From Prosopocoilus inquinatus (taxonomy: Eukaryota > Arthropoda > Insecta > Coleoptera > Lucanidae), in NCBI GenBank assembly GCA_036172665.1, contig CM069873.1, positions 44,300,001 to 44,364,000 on the forward strand: DNA of 64,000 nucleotides, written 5' to 3'. How positions within the stretch are numbered: the stretch's first letter is position 1; each line of letters starts with the position of its first letter. Positions 21,788-31,908 of this stretch are shown here, piece by piece. Both the position numbers and the translations under genes were made by a program. The notes under the pieces were generated by a model. It saw nothing but the letters and a program-made list of their open reading frames with translations, was not told the DNA's origin and made no database searches.

Positions 21788-22054
21788 AAATTTGATCTCC
21801 TACATTCAACGTTCTTCCAATTAAAGTATCAGTACAATCTATACCATTGATAGACACTTTCTTGGTGATAGGTATATGAAAAATTACGTTTTTAATAAAG
21901 CAAGTTTCTTGTATCGTATACGTAGTTTTATAACCTCTATTTGAAAGAATACATTCACCTTTAGCGTTAAGCTCTTCACCTTGAAAGTCTAATAATGTTT
22001 TGTAAAATAATGGTGTAGGAGCAATATCTTTGAAATGTTGAGGTGACTGGATCT
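21788..22054 (-). pseudogene. Unrecognised coding-like fragment upstream of the integrase relic
   Basis: The minus strand is open from a stop inside the copia LTR to a TAA at about 21788, some 90 codons outside the LTR and without an ATG. It reads KDIAPTPLFYKTLLDFQGEE, then LSNRGYKTTYTIQE and TDTLIGRTLNVGDQI. The balanced composition looks like real protein. It sits just upstream of the integrase relic on the same strand, so it may be another gene of the same element. I do not recognise the family. The copia insertion cut its 5' side. Confidence 0.45.
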
Positions 22055-22236
22055 TGTAAGTAAAACAACTACGAACACTAAACGCTTTATTTCATGGACG
22101 CCATGGCCGACTAATTATACTACAGAAAAAAAAAGGAACAACTAGCGACACCTGCCGGGGAGGAGCGCACTCACAAATGCACATGGCACGAATTGTCAGA
22201 CACAACACTCTCCCTCAAGTTGTGCCCTGAAGTGGC

Positions 22237-22322
22237 TTTATGGCAAATCCTAATCCACTTGAACAATTCACGTGTTTCGACCCAGGAAGACCCTTCGTCA
22301 GGGCGACAGCGATTATCTGCTC
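22237..22322 (-). pseudogene. Copia RNase H C-terminus, separated from its domain
   Basis: The minus strand reads EQIIAVALTKGLPGSKHVN, the conserved end of copia Pol. Its preceding part (HIDVRHHLIRD, ELKYLPT) is at 24119-24220, on the other side of the inserted element. Confidence 0.8.
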
Positions 22323-24118
22323 GCCCAAGTAGCAATATCCGGCTCATTTTGGACGAAATGTCGACGCTTTGTCGACACTGTAATTTGGGCACGACACATT
22401 TTTAAGGCACACTGTCGACTTTCGGAGCGTTGTAAGTGGGAAATGGGACCAAAATGTCAGTCAAAAGGTGTTCTAATTAATATCTAAAATATGTCCAAAC
22501 GTAAGTCTAAAGTATACCTAAAAGTTTTCTAAAATGTGTCTCGATAGCGTCTTTCGTTCCCATCATGTGTTTAAAATAAAACATTGATGTGTCCACAATG
22601 TATCTGTTTTGTGCCGAACTTGATCAAAATATGTTTCGATTATGTGTCCAAATGTAAACTTGTATGTGTCTGGTGTGTGATCACATTGTTTCCAAAATGT
22701 TTCCATTGGTCACAAAGTCGGCACAGATTGTTCTAAATTTTACCAGAATTATTATTTCCTATCCAGTAGTGTAGCAAAATAAACCCAAGTAGACACAAAT
22801 TAAGTTTATTTTCGATACATTTTGGATACATCATGAAGACAAAATTGAAGGAGTTGAATGTTAAGCATGTTCATCTTCTTAGGCCGAAACAAACAAGATT
22901 TTACCTCTGTATATCTGGATTACTCGAGTAGGTACTATTGCGAACCCATGTTTACTGATAATAGTTGACATGGTACTTCTAAAAATTAAACGCGCCTTAC
23001 AAATACTGAGTAATTAGATTTTTTAATTTTTGTCCATAAAATTTTTTTTTTTTTTTTGAATACTCCGAAAAATCAAATACCTATAATATGTTATTATTCA
23101 GGGCATTATGTTTACTAAAATGTTGTCCTAAATAGTGTCGAAAGTACAAGTTTGAAATAATAATCGAAAAACAAAAATTTTTTTTACTTTCGTGTCGAAG
23201 CGCTTGCATGTTTAAACATGGCGTATTAGGTATGGCTGTGGTATGGCGTCCAAAAAGGAACATGTTTCCACAATGTGAAAAAAATTTGCCTACAAATTGT
23301 CTACACTGACACATGTGAAACCGGAAGAAACAATTTAGATTTATGTATCCAAATGTACGCGTGATGTAGCCAAAAATTCGCTGCAATGTGAGTAAACGGT
23401 CACACAGATACAATTCGGTAACCTGTAAGAAACCTGCGTTTGGTATGCGTCCAAAATGCGTCTTTATTTAGCAGTGGATACATTTCAGAAAATTTGTATC
23501 TGAAATTGCGCCTGTGGTGGCTGAAATAGACGAGATTCGAACACAACACATTCGTATTTCGTAACCTCACTTTCAGCGCTTTCGAAATTTGTTTACATGT
23601 TTTGTACTGTACCACATTTATCGTACGCGCATTATGTACACAACACTGACCAGATTTACAGAACACATTTGTAGAAACAAAATGGAAATTATGTGCGTAA
23701 AAAGTTTCCGTACGGATCTGTATGTGCCCGTACAAACACATCGTAGAAACAATAAAGAAACTCTATGTTTAAAATGTACCCATACGGAAATTATTGTGTC
23801 TAGTCAACTAATTCCAGTAACAGAACAGAAACATCGTGACAAGAAACAAATCAGACAAACTGAGTCTATTTAGTGTCGACTCATCTGTGCCCAGATATAT
23901 TTAAAGAATCCAAATTAGAGACATTTTAAACATATGTGTTTCAAATGTAACCATTTAGACACTTACATTTTTTTGACACAATAAGTTGGAAATGTGTAGA
24001 CACAAACATAAATATTTTGGACACAATTTGCACTGAGGCAGAAGTGCTATAAAAGTGTCGACACGATTCACACACAAGAAAATTGTGCCCGAGTTTTACC
24101 ATAAATTGCTGCTTGGGC
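22323..24118. mobile_element. 1.8-kb non-autonomous TIR element with TGTGTC repeats, inside copia
   Basis: GCCCAAGTAGCAATATCCGG at the left and GCCCAAGCAGCAATTTATGG (inverse) at the right are the ends. A second inverted word, GGGCACGACACATTTT / GGGCACAATTTTCTTGTGT, follows inward. The body has dozens of degenerate TGTGTC/AATGTGTCC words on both strands, and its scattered open frames of 94-113 codons are repeat-driven. No unambiguous TSD. Confidence 0.75.
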
Positions 24119-25690
24119 GGTGGGCAAATATTTTAATTCTATTGGACACCGCTTGAAGACGTCCCGTATGAGGTGGTGTCTCACATCAATGTGCTTGAAC
24201 CTGGATTGATGCACTGGATTTTCAGCTAATTTCCCAGCGCCTTGATTGTCGTTGTAGATAATTGCGTTGGCAAGCTTGAGAAACCTAAGTCGCCGAGGAA
24301 GTTGATGATATAAATGGTCTCCTTGGCCGCGCAGGTTATAGCCATATATTCGGCCTCTGTCGAAGATAGCGCTACGATGCACTGCTTTCGGGATTCCCAG
24401 GAGATTGCAGCCCCACTGAAGACAAAAGCATATCCGGTGTAGGAGCGGCGATCGACAGTACAATTTGCCTAGTCAGCGTCTACGTACCCCTTCAATGGTT
24501 CACCGTCTCTGACGAAGCGTAGACGGAGATTGGTGGTTCCTTTCAGATAGCGGAGCACCCTCTTGCTTGCTGCCGCCCAATGTTCTGGCGTGGGGCAGAC
24601 GTTCAATTGACTCTAGGCACTAACCGCGTGGGATATGTCCGGGCGAGTTCCAAGAGCGGCGTACATTAATAGTCCGATTAGTTCCCTATATGAGAAGCTT
24701 CCCTTGATGCTTTGATTGTCGGGGCCTCTGAACAGCTATGCACCCGAAACCAACGGGGTGCCGACTGGCTTACAGTCACTCATCTCGAATCTCCGTAGTA
24801 TTACGGCAGTATAACCGCTCTGAGGTAGGGTCAAGCTATAGAATCTCGTAGAATCTCCAAGCCCAGACAATATCGAGCGTCAAGATATCATTAACGTAGA
24901 CGAGAAGAAAGGCAGTGTTCCCTTGTCGGTGTAGACGCAAGGATCCGCATTGGTCGGGGTCAGGCCGGTGCTCCGGAGAAGTGTATTAAGTGCGGCGTGC
25001 CATTGTCGGCCTGCTTGTCGTAACCCGTACAAGCCCTTGTTGAGTCTGCATACCTTGGAGGATTCCCTCAATTCATCCAACATCGCGTTGGCTCTCTTTG
25101 AGCCGGCCATCCTCCTAAGCATTTTATCCAGCAGCTCCGGCTGCTCCATAAGGATCTCGGCGTCTAATTCTCCGTTTAGGTAGGCAGTCTCTATGTCCAA
25201 CTGTGATACATTCAAGTCGAGTCTTACGGCGAGGCCCATCAGTAACCATAGGGAGCCAAGACTTGCGACGGGCGCGAAAGTCTGAAAGAAATCGACGCCG
25301 GGCTGCTGCGGGAATCCCTTGGCGACGACACGCGCTTTTTTTCGCTCGAGTTGTCCATCAGAATCACACTTGTTTCTAAGGACAGTGCAGCAGTTGATGA
25401 CCTTCCCGTTCTGTGGCCTGTCGACGAGGCTCTTTACCTCGGAAAAAATCGCATCTTCCCACTTCACTTGGTCTGGTCCAGAGATCCCTTGCCGAAATGA
25501 AATTTCGCATATGTTCATTGCAGTATCTGCGCCTTCCCAATTGTGCGGAGGCTTGGTAAGGGAATCTGCTGGCTCGTCTTGGTTGATGTTTCCTGGTTCG
25601 TCGCGAGCGACAACGTTATACCGCTTGGCAGGACCTCCAGGTTTGCCGGTTAGAATTTTTGCGTAGTCTGCCCGGTGCTCGCTTCATTTA
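24119..25690 (-). pseudogene. Copia Pol: reverse transcriptase and RNase H
   Basis: 25518-24880 is RT: RVVAKGFPQQPGVDFFQTFAPVA, QLDIETAYLNGELD (motif A with Asp) and CRLNKGLYGLRQAGRQW. The YVDD box falls in a shifted frame and reads YVND. The connection region and RNase H at 24119-24870 carry several frameshifts and a TAG in the YVDAD-W block. The upstream part (GQDDSPSTA, 25690-25750) is the link after integrase. The copy cannot make an active enzyme. Confidence 0.88.
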
Positions 25691-26240
25691 GGCGTTTACA
25701 AGCTGAACGTTCGCGATTGCGGTCGACGGCGAGTCATCTTGGCCGTTGCACAGTGGGTAAAGACGGCTAGTTTGCGGAAAAAAATCAATAACTTTGCAAT
25801 TAGATGACATAAGTAAATGAAATAAAGATCGGGCATACCTAGGATATCTGGTAAAAACCAGTTTAAAGATAAATAAAGCAGCGGCGTAGATTTCAATGTC
25901 GCCGCTGAACGTTTTATATGCTAGAGGCACTCTCGCGCTCATTGCATCAGAAGCAACCGTTTTGTACAGGATTTTAGCTTATATTATGAATGGTACCTAC
26001 GCACTTTATTATCAAACATATCAAAAAATGTTAAACATCATCATTTTAGGAATTTATCTGAACCGCCGGGAATTTTATAAAAACGAAAACAAATGACGAT
26101 CGGAAATGTAGCAAATGAGTTCCGACTTTGTTATTTTTAATGAATAATAATAAAGTATATTTTCTCGATTTAAAAAATCGAAAAAAAATATTTTTCTCCC
26201 AATTTCAAAATATATAGTTTGCCTATATTTGGTTTCATAT
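25691..26240 (+). other. PKC intron between two retroelements
   Basis: No reliable coding sequence. The short frames at 25688-25942 (-) and 25896-26096 (+) are partly the copia end and otherwise low-complexity. Confidence 0.4.
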
Positions 26241-26543
26241 TGTTACGTTTCTAGGGTTTAAATTTATTTATTTAAACGAATAAAATACTCGGTAAAAACT
26301 TAACCGTAATTTAATAATGCTTACAAACTAATTTATTAATATCTAACTTCGACGATCGCTGTTAGAATTCGACTGACTCCTGAGTCAACTCCGGCCGATT
26401 TTATATCCTTTGCTGCCTTCTCGTTGATTCCAACGCTGGAAAATTCGAGTTTGTTCGATGGTGGCGTGACGGCCGATGACGCATAATAGCGAACCAACTT
26501 CTTGACGCCTTCAGTGTGACATAGTGCTGAGTGGCTCGCCACA
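26241..26543 (-). repeat. 3' LTR of gypsy element B
   Basis: On + it begins TGTTACGTTTCTAGGG and ends GTGGCTCGCCACA. It is about 30 bp shorter than the 5' LTR because a segment near 26339 (GTAACAATTTATTTACACAC in the others) is missing. Confidence 0.93.
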
Positions 26544-27431
26544 CTGCCCCCTTCTTAAAAACGTTTCGTCTCGAAATGTTCCTGGTGATAGTCTTGAAGT
26601 AGGATGTCGGAATCTACATGCTGGCCCATTCTTGCAACTTCCCGTCTGGAAGAAGTAGCAGTCTACGGTTTTGCTGTTGCTGACTGTTGCCTGTGGGTGG
26701 TGGCTGCAGGCTAGGACTTCAATTCCCGTTCTGTGGAAGATGACTTCCAGCATGCTTCGAATTACTCTCCAGTCTAGTCCGTCCAATCCGCAGCCCAATT
26801 TGGGGATGGCTAACTTCATCTGGTGTTTCTCTATTAGCTGTCTCCTCAGGCTGTATAGGGCTCTCCACATACTTTGATAATCAGGCTTACCGCTTGATGT
26901 CTTCTTAGTGACTAAATAATGCACGTGGCGCCTCCGATCTGCCGTCGAATCGATGATCTGCAGACTCTTGCCTACCACGGGATGCTGTCTTCGGAGCTCC
27001 TTGATTTGGCCAAATTTCTTCCTAAACACCTGAGCGATTCCTTTGGACATTTTCAGGACTTCTGCTACGCAGTGGGCCAGACTGTACTCCAGTGGCACTT
27101 TAAAGAGATCTCGTTGCTTCTCCGTGGTCACTCCAAACCGTGCCTTGCTTTCTTCGGCGTGATGAGACATGAAGGTTTCGAAGTTCACTTCGGAAATTTG
27201 CGCCCTTTGTACTGCCCCTTCATCTGCTTCTCCATGGTAAGAGGCTATCCAGTTGAAGTGGATTACTTTGGGTTTGCCATGGGGGACCTTCTTGGTGCGG
27301 TAAACGAAGTCGTTGATCCGTTTCATCACTTTGTAAGGACCTTTCCAAGAGGTCTGCAGTTTTGGGGACAGGCTTCGATGTCTTTGGGGGTTATAAAGCC
27401 AGACCAGTGCTCCAGGTTGGTATCCCCCGTG
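26511..27431 (-). CDS. Gypsy B Pol C-terminus: TARG1-like macrodomain plus CCCH zinc finger
   Basis: The frame is open from the TAA at 27432-27434 down to a TGA inside the 3' LTR; the first Met (27329) gives 272 residues. Numbering from it, residues 1-35 finish the integrase C-terminal module (GPYKVMKRIND just upstream, then VIHFNWIASYHG). Residues 66-212 match the TARG1/OARD1 type of macrodomain, which removes ADP-ribose from modified Glu/Asp: DLFKVP, SLAHCV, KMSKGIAQVFRKKFG, HYLVTKK, LAIPKLGCGLDGLDW. The Lys (105) and Asp (183) at the catalytic positions of that family are both present. Residues 224-242 form a CX7CX5CX3H finger. The frame is the same as the integrase frame, separated from it by one stop. 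The last residues are encoded by the purine tract and LTR. Confidence 0.85.
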   Translation of the reverse strand, partial: HGGYQPGALVWLYNPQRHRSLSPKLQTSWKGPYKVMKRINDFVYRTKKVPHGKPKVIHFNWIASYHGEADEGAVQRAQISEVNFETFMSHHAEESKARFGVTTEKQRDLFKVPLEYSLAHCVAEVLKMSKGIAQVFRKKFGQIKELRRQHPVVGKSLQIIDSTADRRRHVHYLVTKKTSSGKPDYQSMWRALYSLRRQLIEKHQMKLAIPKLGCGLDGLDWRVIRSMLEVIFHRTGIEVLACSHHPQATVSNSKTVDCYFFQTGSCKNGPACRFRHPTSRLSPGTFRDETFLRRGQCGEPLSTMSH

Positions 27432-28010
27432 TTAAGCGTTGATGTCATAGTGCTCCTTCATCCGATCGCTGGCCGTCTGTATATTGTGACGCACTTGGTT
27501 GTGGATGTCGTCCATTTTCCTGCGTAATTTGCTCACGTAATCTTCATCGGCAGAGACTTCGCCAGGCTTCACACCAAACTTCAGGTCACAGGGCAGTCTC
27601 GGCTCTCGCCCGAATACCACTTTCGATGGAGTCTCCCCTGTTGTCTCATGAACGGACGAGCGGTATGCCATTAGAAACAGGGGAATGTACGTGTCCCAGT
27701 CCCTCTGATGATCGGAAACGACCTTGGACAAATGTCGGTTGATGGTTCTGTTGAACCTTTCCACCATTCCGTCCGACTGTGGGTGGAGTGCAGTTGTTCT
27801 AGTTTTTCGTACGCCGAGCAGAGTGCACACGTTCTTGAACAAGACCGATTCAAAGTTCCTTCCTTGGTCTGAATGCAGTTCCATAGGTGCACCATACCGA
27901 CTGATCCATTCCCTGACAAGGACTTCCGCAATAGTGACTGCCTCTTGGTTAGGTAGGGCGTAAGCTTCACCCCACTTGCTAAAGTAGTCCAGTGTACTTG
28001 TTTCCACCAT
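27432..28010 (-). pseudogene. Gypsy B integrase, catalytic core and C-terminal part
   Basis: Contains DYFSKWGEAYALPNQEA, LHSDQGRNFES (second catalytic Asp) and HPQSDGMVERFNRTINR (catalytic Glu), then AYRSSVHETTGETPS and the linker to YDINA followed by TAA. The first catalytic Asp (AIDVAGPFP) is in the adjoining frame at 27979-28173. A single-base shift separates the two. Aside from that shift and the stop, the core is well kept. Confidence 0.92.
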
Positions 28011-28355
28011 TCGTTTCTGGAAACGGGCCGGCTACATCGATGGCAACTCTCTCAAAAGGACTTCCAACGTTGTACTGTCTCATGGGGGCCTTGCCCCGCC
28101 TGTGGGGACCGTTACTGGCTGCGCAGACTGCACACTTTCTGCACCAATCCTTCACGTCTTCCTTGCAGTTCACCCAGTAAATCTTTCACGCACCTTCTCC
28201 ATAGTCTTCTTAACTCCCAGATGCCCTCCCGAAGTTCCATCGTGAAGTTCCCTCAGAACTTCTGGCACCCTGTTCTTGGGGATTAGTAACTGTGTCTTCT
28301 GTTCCATGCCTTCCTGATTCTCTATGCTTCGTCTCAGAAGACCACGATCCAACAC
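27979..28355 (-). pseudogene. Gypsy B integrase zinc-binding (H2C2) region
   Basis: Two overlapping frames give LRELHDGTSGGHLGVKKTMEK (His pair) and CRKCAVCAASNG (Cys pair), then VAIDVAGPFPETNGGNKY with the first catalytic Asp. The frame changes near 28172, inside the H2C2 motif. Confidence 0.9.
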
Positions 28356-29037
28356 TATGGAGTCCCACTGTGCTCAGTATGATTTTACGGACGGTGCACA
28401 TGGTGCTACCTCTTCCCAGGTAGGCCTCGCGTCCCTGCTTTTCCACTCTAGCACTAATTTCAAATCCGTTTCCGTTCTCCTGGTCTCTTCGCAGTTCTTC
28501 GCCTTGCCATTTGTCGTTAATAATGGCTGTCCTCGCAGTCGTAGCTACTTTCTCGTCTAAACGACTACAGTGCTTACAGTCTTCGGCACAGGGTCTTCTC
28601 GACAAAGCATCGGCATTTCGATGGCTAGTTCCTGCCCGATGCTGAATTTCAAAATCGTACTCCTGAAGTCGTTCGATCCATCGTGCAACTTGCCCTTCTG
28701 TGTTCTTGAAACGGAGAAGCCATTTTAGAGCGGCGTGGTCGGTCCTCAGCAGGAAGCGTCTACCATACAAGTACTTGTAGAAATGTTCTATCGTTTTTAC
28801 TACGGCTAGCAATTCTCTTCTTGTAACGCAATAGTTTCGTTCCGGCTTTGATAGGACTTTACTGAAGTAGCCAATCACCTTCTCTGGCCCCTCTTGTATC
28901 TGGGAGAGTACGCCACCAGTCCCAACGTTGCTAGCATCTGTGTTCACGACGAACTTGCCTTCCGGGAGGAGATAACTCAGAATAGGAGCACTAATCAAAT
29001 ACTGCTTTAGTTGTTCAAAACTGTTGGTTCCATTCAA
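28356..29037 (-). pseudogene. Gypsy B RNase H
   Basis: FVVNTDASNVGTGGVLSQ, YCVTRRELLAVVKTIEHF and LRTDHAALKWLL give Asp, Glu and Asp of the RNase H site, then HRAGTSHRNADALSRRP. The reading drifts out of frame near 28550 before the integrase zinc region. Confidence 0.92.
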
Positions 29038-29064
29038 ATGGACGACCTTCTTCAGTGAGTTTTG

Positions 29065-29862
29065 TCAACGCTTAGCAATGTCTGCAAATCCAGGAACGTA
29101 GTGCCGATAGTAAGTGCACAGGCCAAAGAAACTCCTTATTTGGTGTTTATTTCTGGGAGTTGGCCAGTCTTTCACCACCTGAATCTTCACAGAGTCCACG
29201 GCGATTCCATTTCCATTAACAGTGTGTCCCAGGTAATTCACTTCCTTCTGAAATAGGTGACACTTCTTGAGGCTAAGCTTTAGTCCAGCTCCGCGAAGCC
29301 GCTGGAACACTCCTTCCAGGTTCCTTAGGTGGTCGTCGAACGTTTTTCCCAAGACAATTATGTCGTCAAGTTACACCATGCACGTTATCCAGGACAGACC
29401 TTTCAGAACCGTGTCAATTAACCTCTCGAATATCGCTGGGGCATTACATAACCCGAATGGCATCACTGTGAATTGCCACAGACCCATACCAATGGAAAAC
29501 GCCGTCTTTTCTCGATCTTCAGGCGCCAGTTCCACTTGCCAATATCCACTCTTTAAGTTCAAAGATGAGAAGATCTTTGAGCCGGCCAGGGTGTCCAGGG
29601 TATCATCAATCCGTGGCAGGGGATAGCTGTCCTTCTTAGTGACATTGTTGAGTAACCGGTAGTCTACACAGAACCTGGTGGACCCATCCTTCTTCTTCAC
29701 AAGCACTACTGGTGACGCCCACGGGCTGCTTGATTGTTCTATCACAATATCCTTTTCCATCTCGCGAATAATGAGTTCCGCTTCCTCACGCTTCGCCAAC
29801 GGTAATCGCCTTGGAGCTTGACGGATAGGTCTTTCTTCTCCAGTCTCTATTTTGTGTTTCAC
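29065..29862 (-). pseudogene. Gypsy B reverse transcriptase, inactivated
   Basis: 29862-29371 has the fingers and palm: CVDYRLLNNVTKKDSYPLP, SSLNLKSGYWQVEL, TAFSIGMGLWQF and MPFGLCNAPAIFERL. Motif A should be SLDLKSGY, so the first catalytic Asp is Asn. The YLDD box starts with TAA in place of Tyr (29369-29371), leaving LDDIIVLGK in the same frame. The thumb (LKLSLKKCHLFQ, VNYLGHTV) runs to 29065. Two lesions in the catalytic site make this copy dead. Confidence 0.93.
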
Positions 29863-29886
29863 GACATCAGTTCTTCTTCTTCTTCC

Positions 29887-30831
29887 CTAGGATCCATTTT
29901 CTACCTCAAATACATCTTGATAGCGGCCGATTAGATTCTTTGCTTTTGTCTTCTGGTCTGGAATCAATTCCTGGGCTGTTGACATAACCATTTCCCATAA
30001 TTTCGTTGGGACTTTCGCTTCTGGCACGTTTGCTTCAAGGTGGCGGGAGATGGAGGACACCATGGTGCAGCTTCCCAAGATGGTTCCTTTCTTGATATTG
30101 ACGGAGAAACAATTGACGTTCATCAGGCGGACAGGTACTTCCTCCTTCGCCTTCAACAACATTTTCCAAACGAGGACTCTTCTTCCAAACCTCTGATCAT
30201 CAGTATTAGGTTCAACTATAATGACTTGCCCATCTTGAAAAACACCGTCCAGTTTTGCGTCGACGATAACCTCAGTCCTGCTGGGTAATACAACGTCTTC
30301 AGCGAGGACTACCAGAGCGGCCACGTCTCCTCGTTGATGTAGAACCAACTCCTCATTATTGACCGCCATCACGCCACGCTTTAAGTCCAATTGAAACCCG
30401 TAGGTACACATGACGTCCATGCCCAAAATTGCCTCGTCCTCTATGTCCGCTACCAGTGCACGGTGTTTTATTGGAGTTGAACCAATGGTGATGATAACCT
30501 CTACTTCAACGTGGACAGTTGCTGATGTTCCAGTTGCAGTTTTCAGTCTCCACTTGGTCGGCTCGGTGCGTCCAGATGACTTGATGACGTCGGGTCTTAG
30601 GATGGTCTTCGTCGCACCCGTATCCAACAACATGGTGTGAGGAATGTCATCAATGGCAACATCCACGAAGACACTGCTGGTTAACTGCCGTAGGGATATT
30701 ACTTGTCTGGCTTTCGTCTTTGGGGGCCTTTGAATGCGGGTCGACGTTTGCCCCTCTGCACCGATCCGGCTGAGTTTTAAAAGTGGCTTCTTTGGATCCC
30801 TGTCTGGGCTTTGGACATCGCCTACGAACAT
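29887..30831 (-). pseudogene. Gypsy B zinc-knuckle remnant and aspartic protease
   Basis: The frame contains LLDTGATKTIL, the retropepsin active-site triad, and AILGMDVM, the paired strand near the protease C-terminus. About 150 residues of spacer follow before RT. A single TAG at 29887 separates it from RT in the same frame. At 30831-30780 a different frame holds NCQEEGHVRRRC, a CCHC knuckle lacking its first Cys, so the Gag-Pol junction is also damaged. Confidence 0.9.
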
Positions 30832-31475
30832 GTCCTTCCTCCTGGCAATTCCAATTTGTTATCCTGCTGGAATATTATTTCTTCCACATTTTCTTGCAGG
30901 TTTCTTGTTTCTTCCGATATTTTTACCACTAGTTTATCTTCGAGTCCTTTCGTCTGTTCTAGAAATTCACCCTTCAAATTTCCGGACTGTTCTAGAAGTT
31001 TCTCGTCGAAATTTCTGGATTGTTGTTGAAATTTCTCGTCTAAGTCTCTAGATTGTTCCAACAATTTATTTTGTAATTTGTCGAAATTTCCAGATTGTTC
31101 TAGAAGCTTTTCCTCTAAATTTCTGGATTGTTCTCGAAGCTTCTCTAAATTTCCAAAGTGTTCTTGAAACTTCTCGTCCAAATTTCTGGATTGTTCTCGA
31201 AGTTCGTCCTTGAAATTTCCAGATTGTTCTAGAACCTTTTCCTCTAAATTTCTGGATTGTTCTCGAAGTTCATCCTTCAAGATTTTATTAAAATCGACAG
31301 GACCACACGAAATTTCGAAAAGGAACGTCTCTGGATCTTCACCAGCTGTCAACAAATCGCATCGGAGTCGCTGCCGTGCGCCTTTCAAACCATAGGTTTC
31401 TAACTCTCGTTCTTCCAATTCGGTTTTTAATTCGGCCACTTTTAAGTCTTTCAGCAACACTTTTCTCGTAGCCAT
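30822..31475 (-). pseudogene. Gypsy B Gag: SAP-like N-terminus and repeated coiled coil
   Basis: 217 residues. The start MATRKVLLKDLKVAELKTEL is a helical SAP-like module, then EDPETFLFEI, a stretch shared with relic A. From residue 70 on there are about ten imperfect repeats of the type LREQSRNLEEK / LLEQSGNFDEK, each near 11-12 residues. A capsid domain of normal gypsy size is absent: the reading goes from the repeats straight into the zinc-knuckle region. Either this copy lost it by deletion, or Gag here is atypical. Confidence 0.75.
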
Positions 31476-31574
31476 TATTTTTTTTTCCGATACTGTACTT
31501 ATTTAATAATCTGATTAAATATAATTTACTTTAAATTGTTTATTTATTTGCTCAAACCCGCACACCGACACCAC

Positions 31575-31908
31575 TGTTACGTTTTTAGGGTTTAAATTAA
31601 TTTATTTAAACGAATAAAACACTCGGCAAAAACTTAACCATAAATTAATAATGCTTACAATCTAATTTATTTGTAACAATTTATTTACACACTAAATCTA
31701 ACTTCGACGATCGCTATTTAGAATTCGACTGACTCCTGAGTCCACCCCCGGCCGATTTTATATTCTACGCTGCCTTCTCGTCTGTTCCATCACTGGAAAA
31801 GTCTAGTTTGTTCGGTATAGGCCCCGGTGGCGTAGCAGCCAATGACGCATAACGAACCGACTTCTTGACGCCTTCAGTTTGACGTAGTAAGCTGGGTGGC
31901 GCGCCACA
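31575..31908 (-). repeat. 5' LTR of gypsy element B
   Basis: On + it begins TGTTACGTTTTTAGGG and ends GTGGCGCGCCACA. It differs from the 3' LTR at many positions besides the 30-bp gap, so the insertion is not recent. Confidence 0.93.

Larger units (their letters stand above)
22055..25690 (-). mobile_element. Ty1/copia retrotransposon relic, 5' truncated
   Basis: The 3' LTR is 22055-22207 (TG..CA; sense start TGTTGTGTCTGAC, preceded by the purine tract TTGAGGGAGAG). RNase H and RT lie to the right. Gag, protease and integrase are absent, and no 5' LTR is found. The coding DNA is clearly richer in GC than the surrounding intron, suggesting a fairly recent arrival. A TIR element occupies 22323-24118. 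Confidence 0.85.
26241..31908 (-). mobile_element. Ty3/gypsy retrotransposon B, two LTRs, Pol with macrodomain
   Basis: LTRs at 31575-31908 (5', sense) and 26241-26543 (3') bracket a minus-strand body. The order is Gag, zinc knuckle remnant, protease, RT, RNase H, integrase, macrodomain, CCCH finger. The purine tract AAGAAGGGGGCAG precedes the 3' LTR and a PBS-like TGGTGTCGGTGTGCGGG follows the 5' LTR. Flanking tetranucleotides are ATAT and GTAT, one mismatch from a 4-bp duplication. Related solo LTRs lie at 21200-21548 and 59775-60099. Confidence 0.93.

Noticed and set aside
21788..22054. Assignment of this frame as a retropepsin
   Set aside because: No D(T/S)G triad is visible, so the function is left open.
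23081..23873. Several frames of about 94-113 codons on both strands
   Set aside because: They lie in the TGTGTC-rich non-autonomous element and are repetitive, without domain features.
26919..27527. 202-codon plus-strand frame
   Set aside because: Antisense to the integrase/macrodomain coding sequence, which has clear motifs; the plus frame has none.
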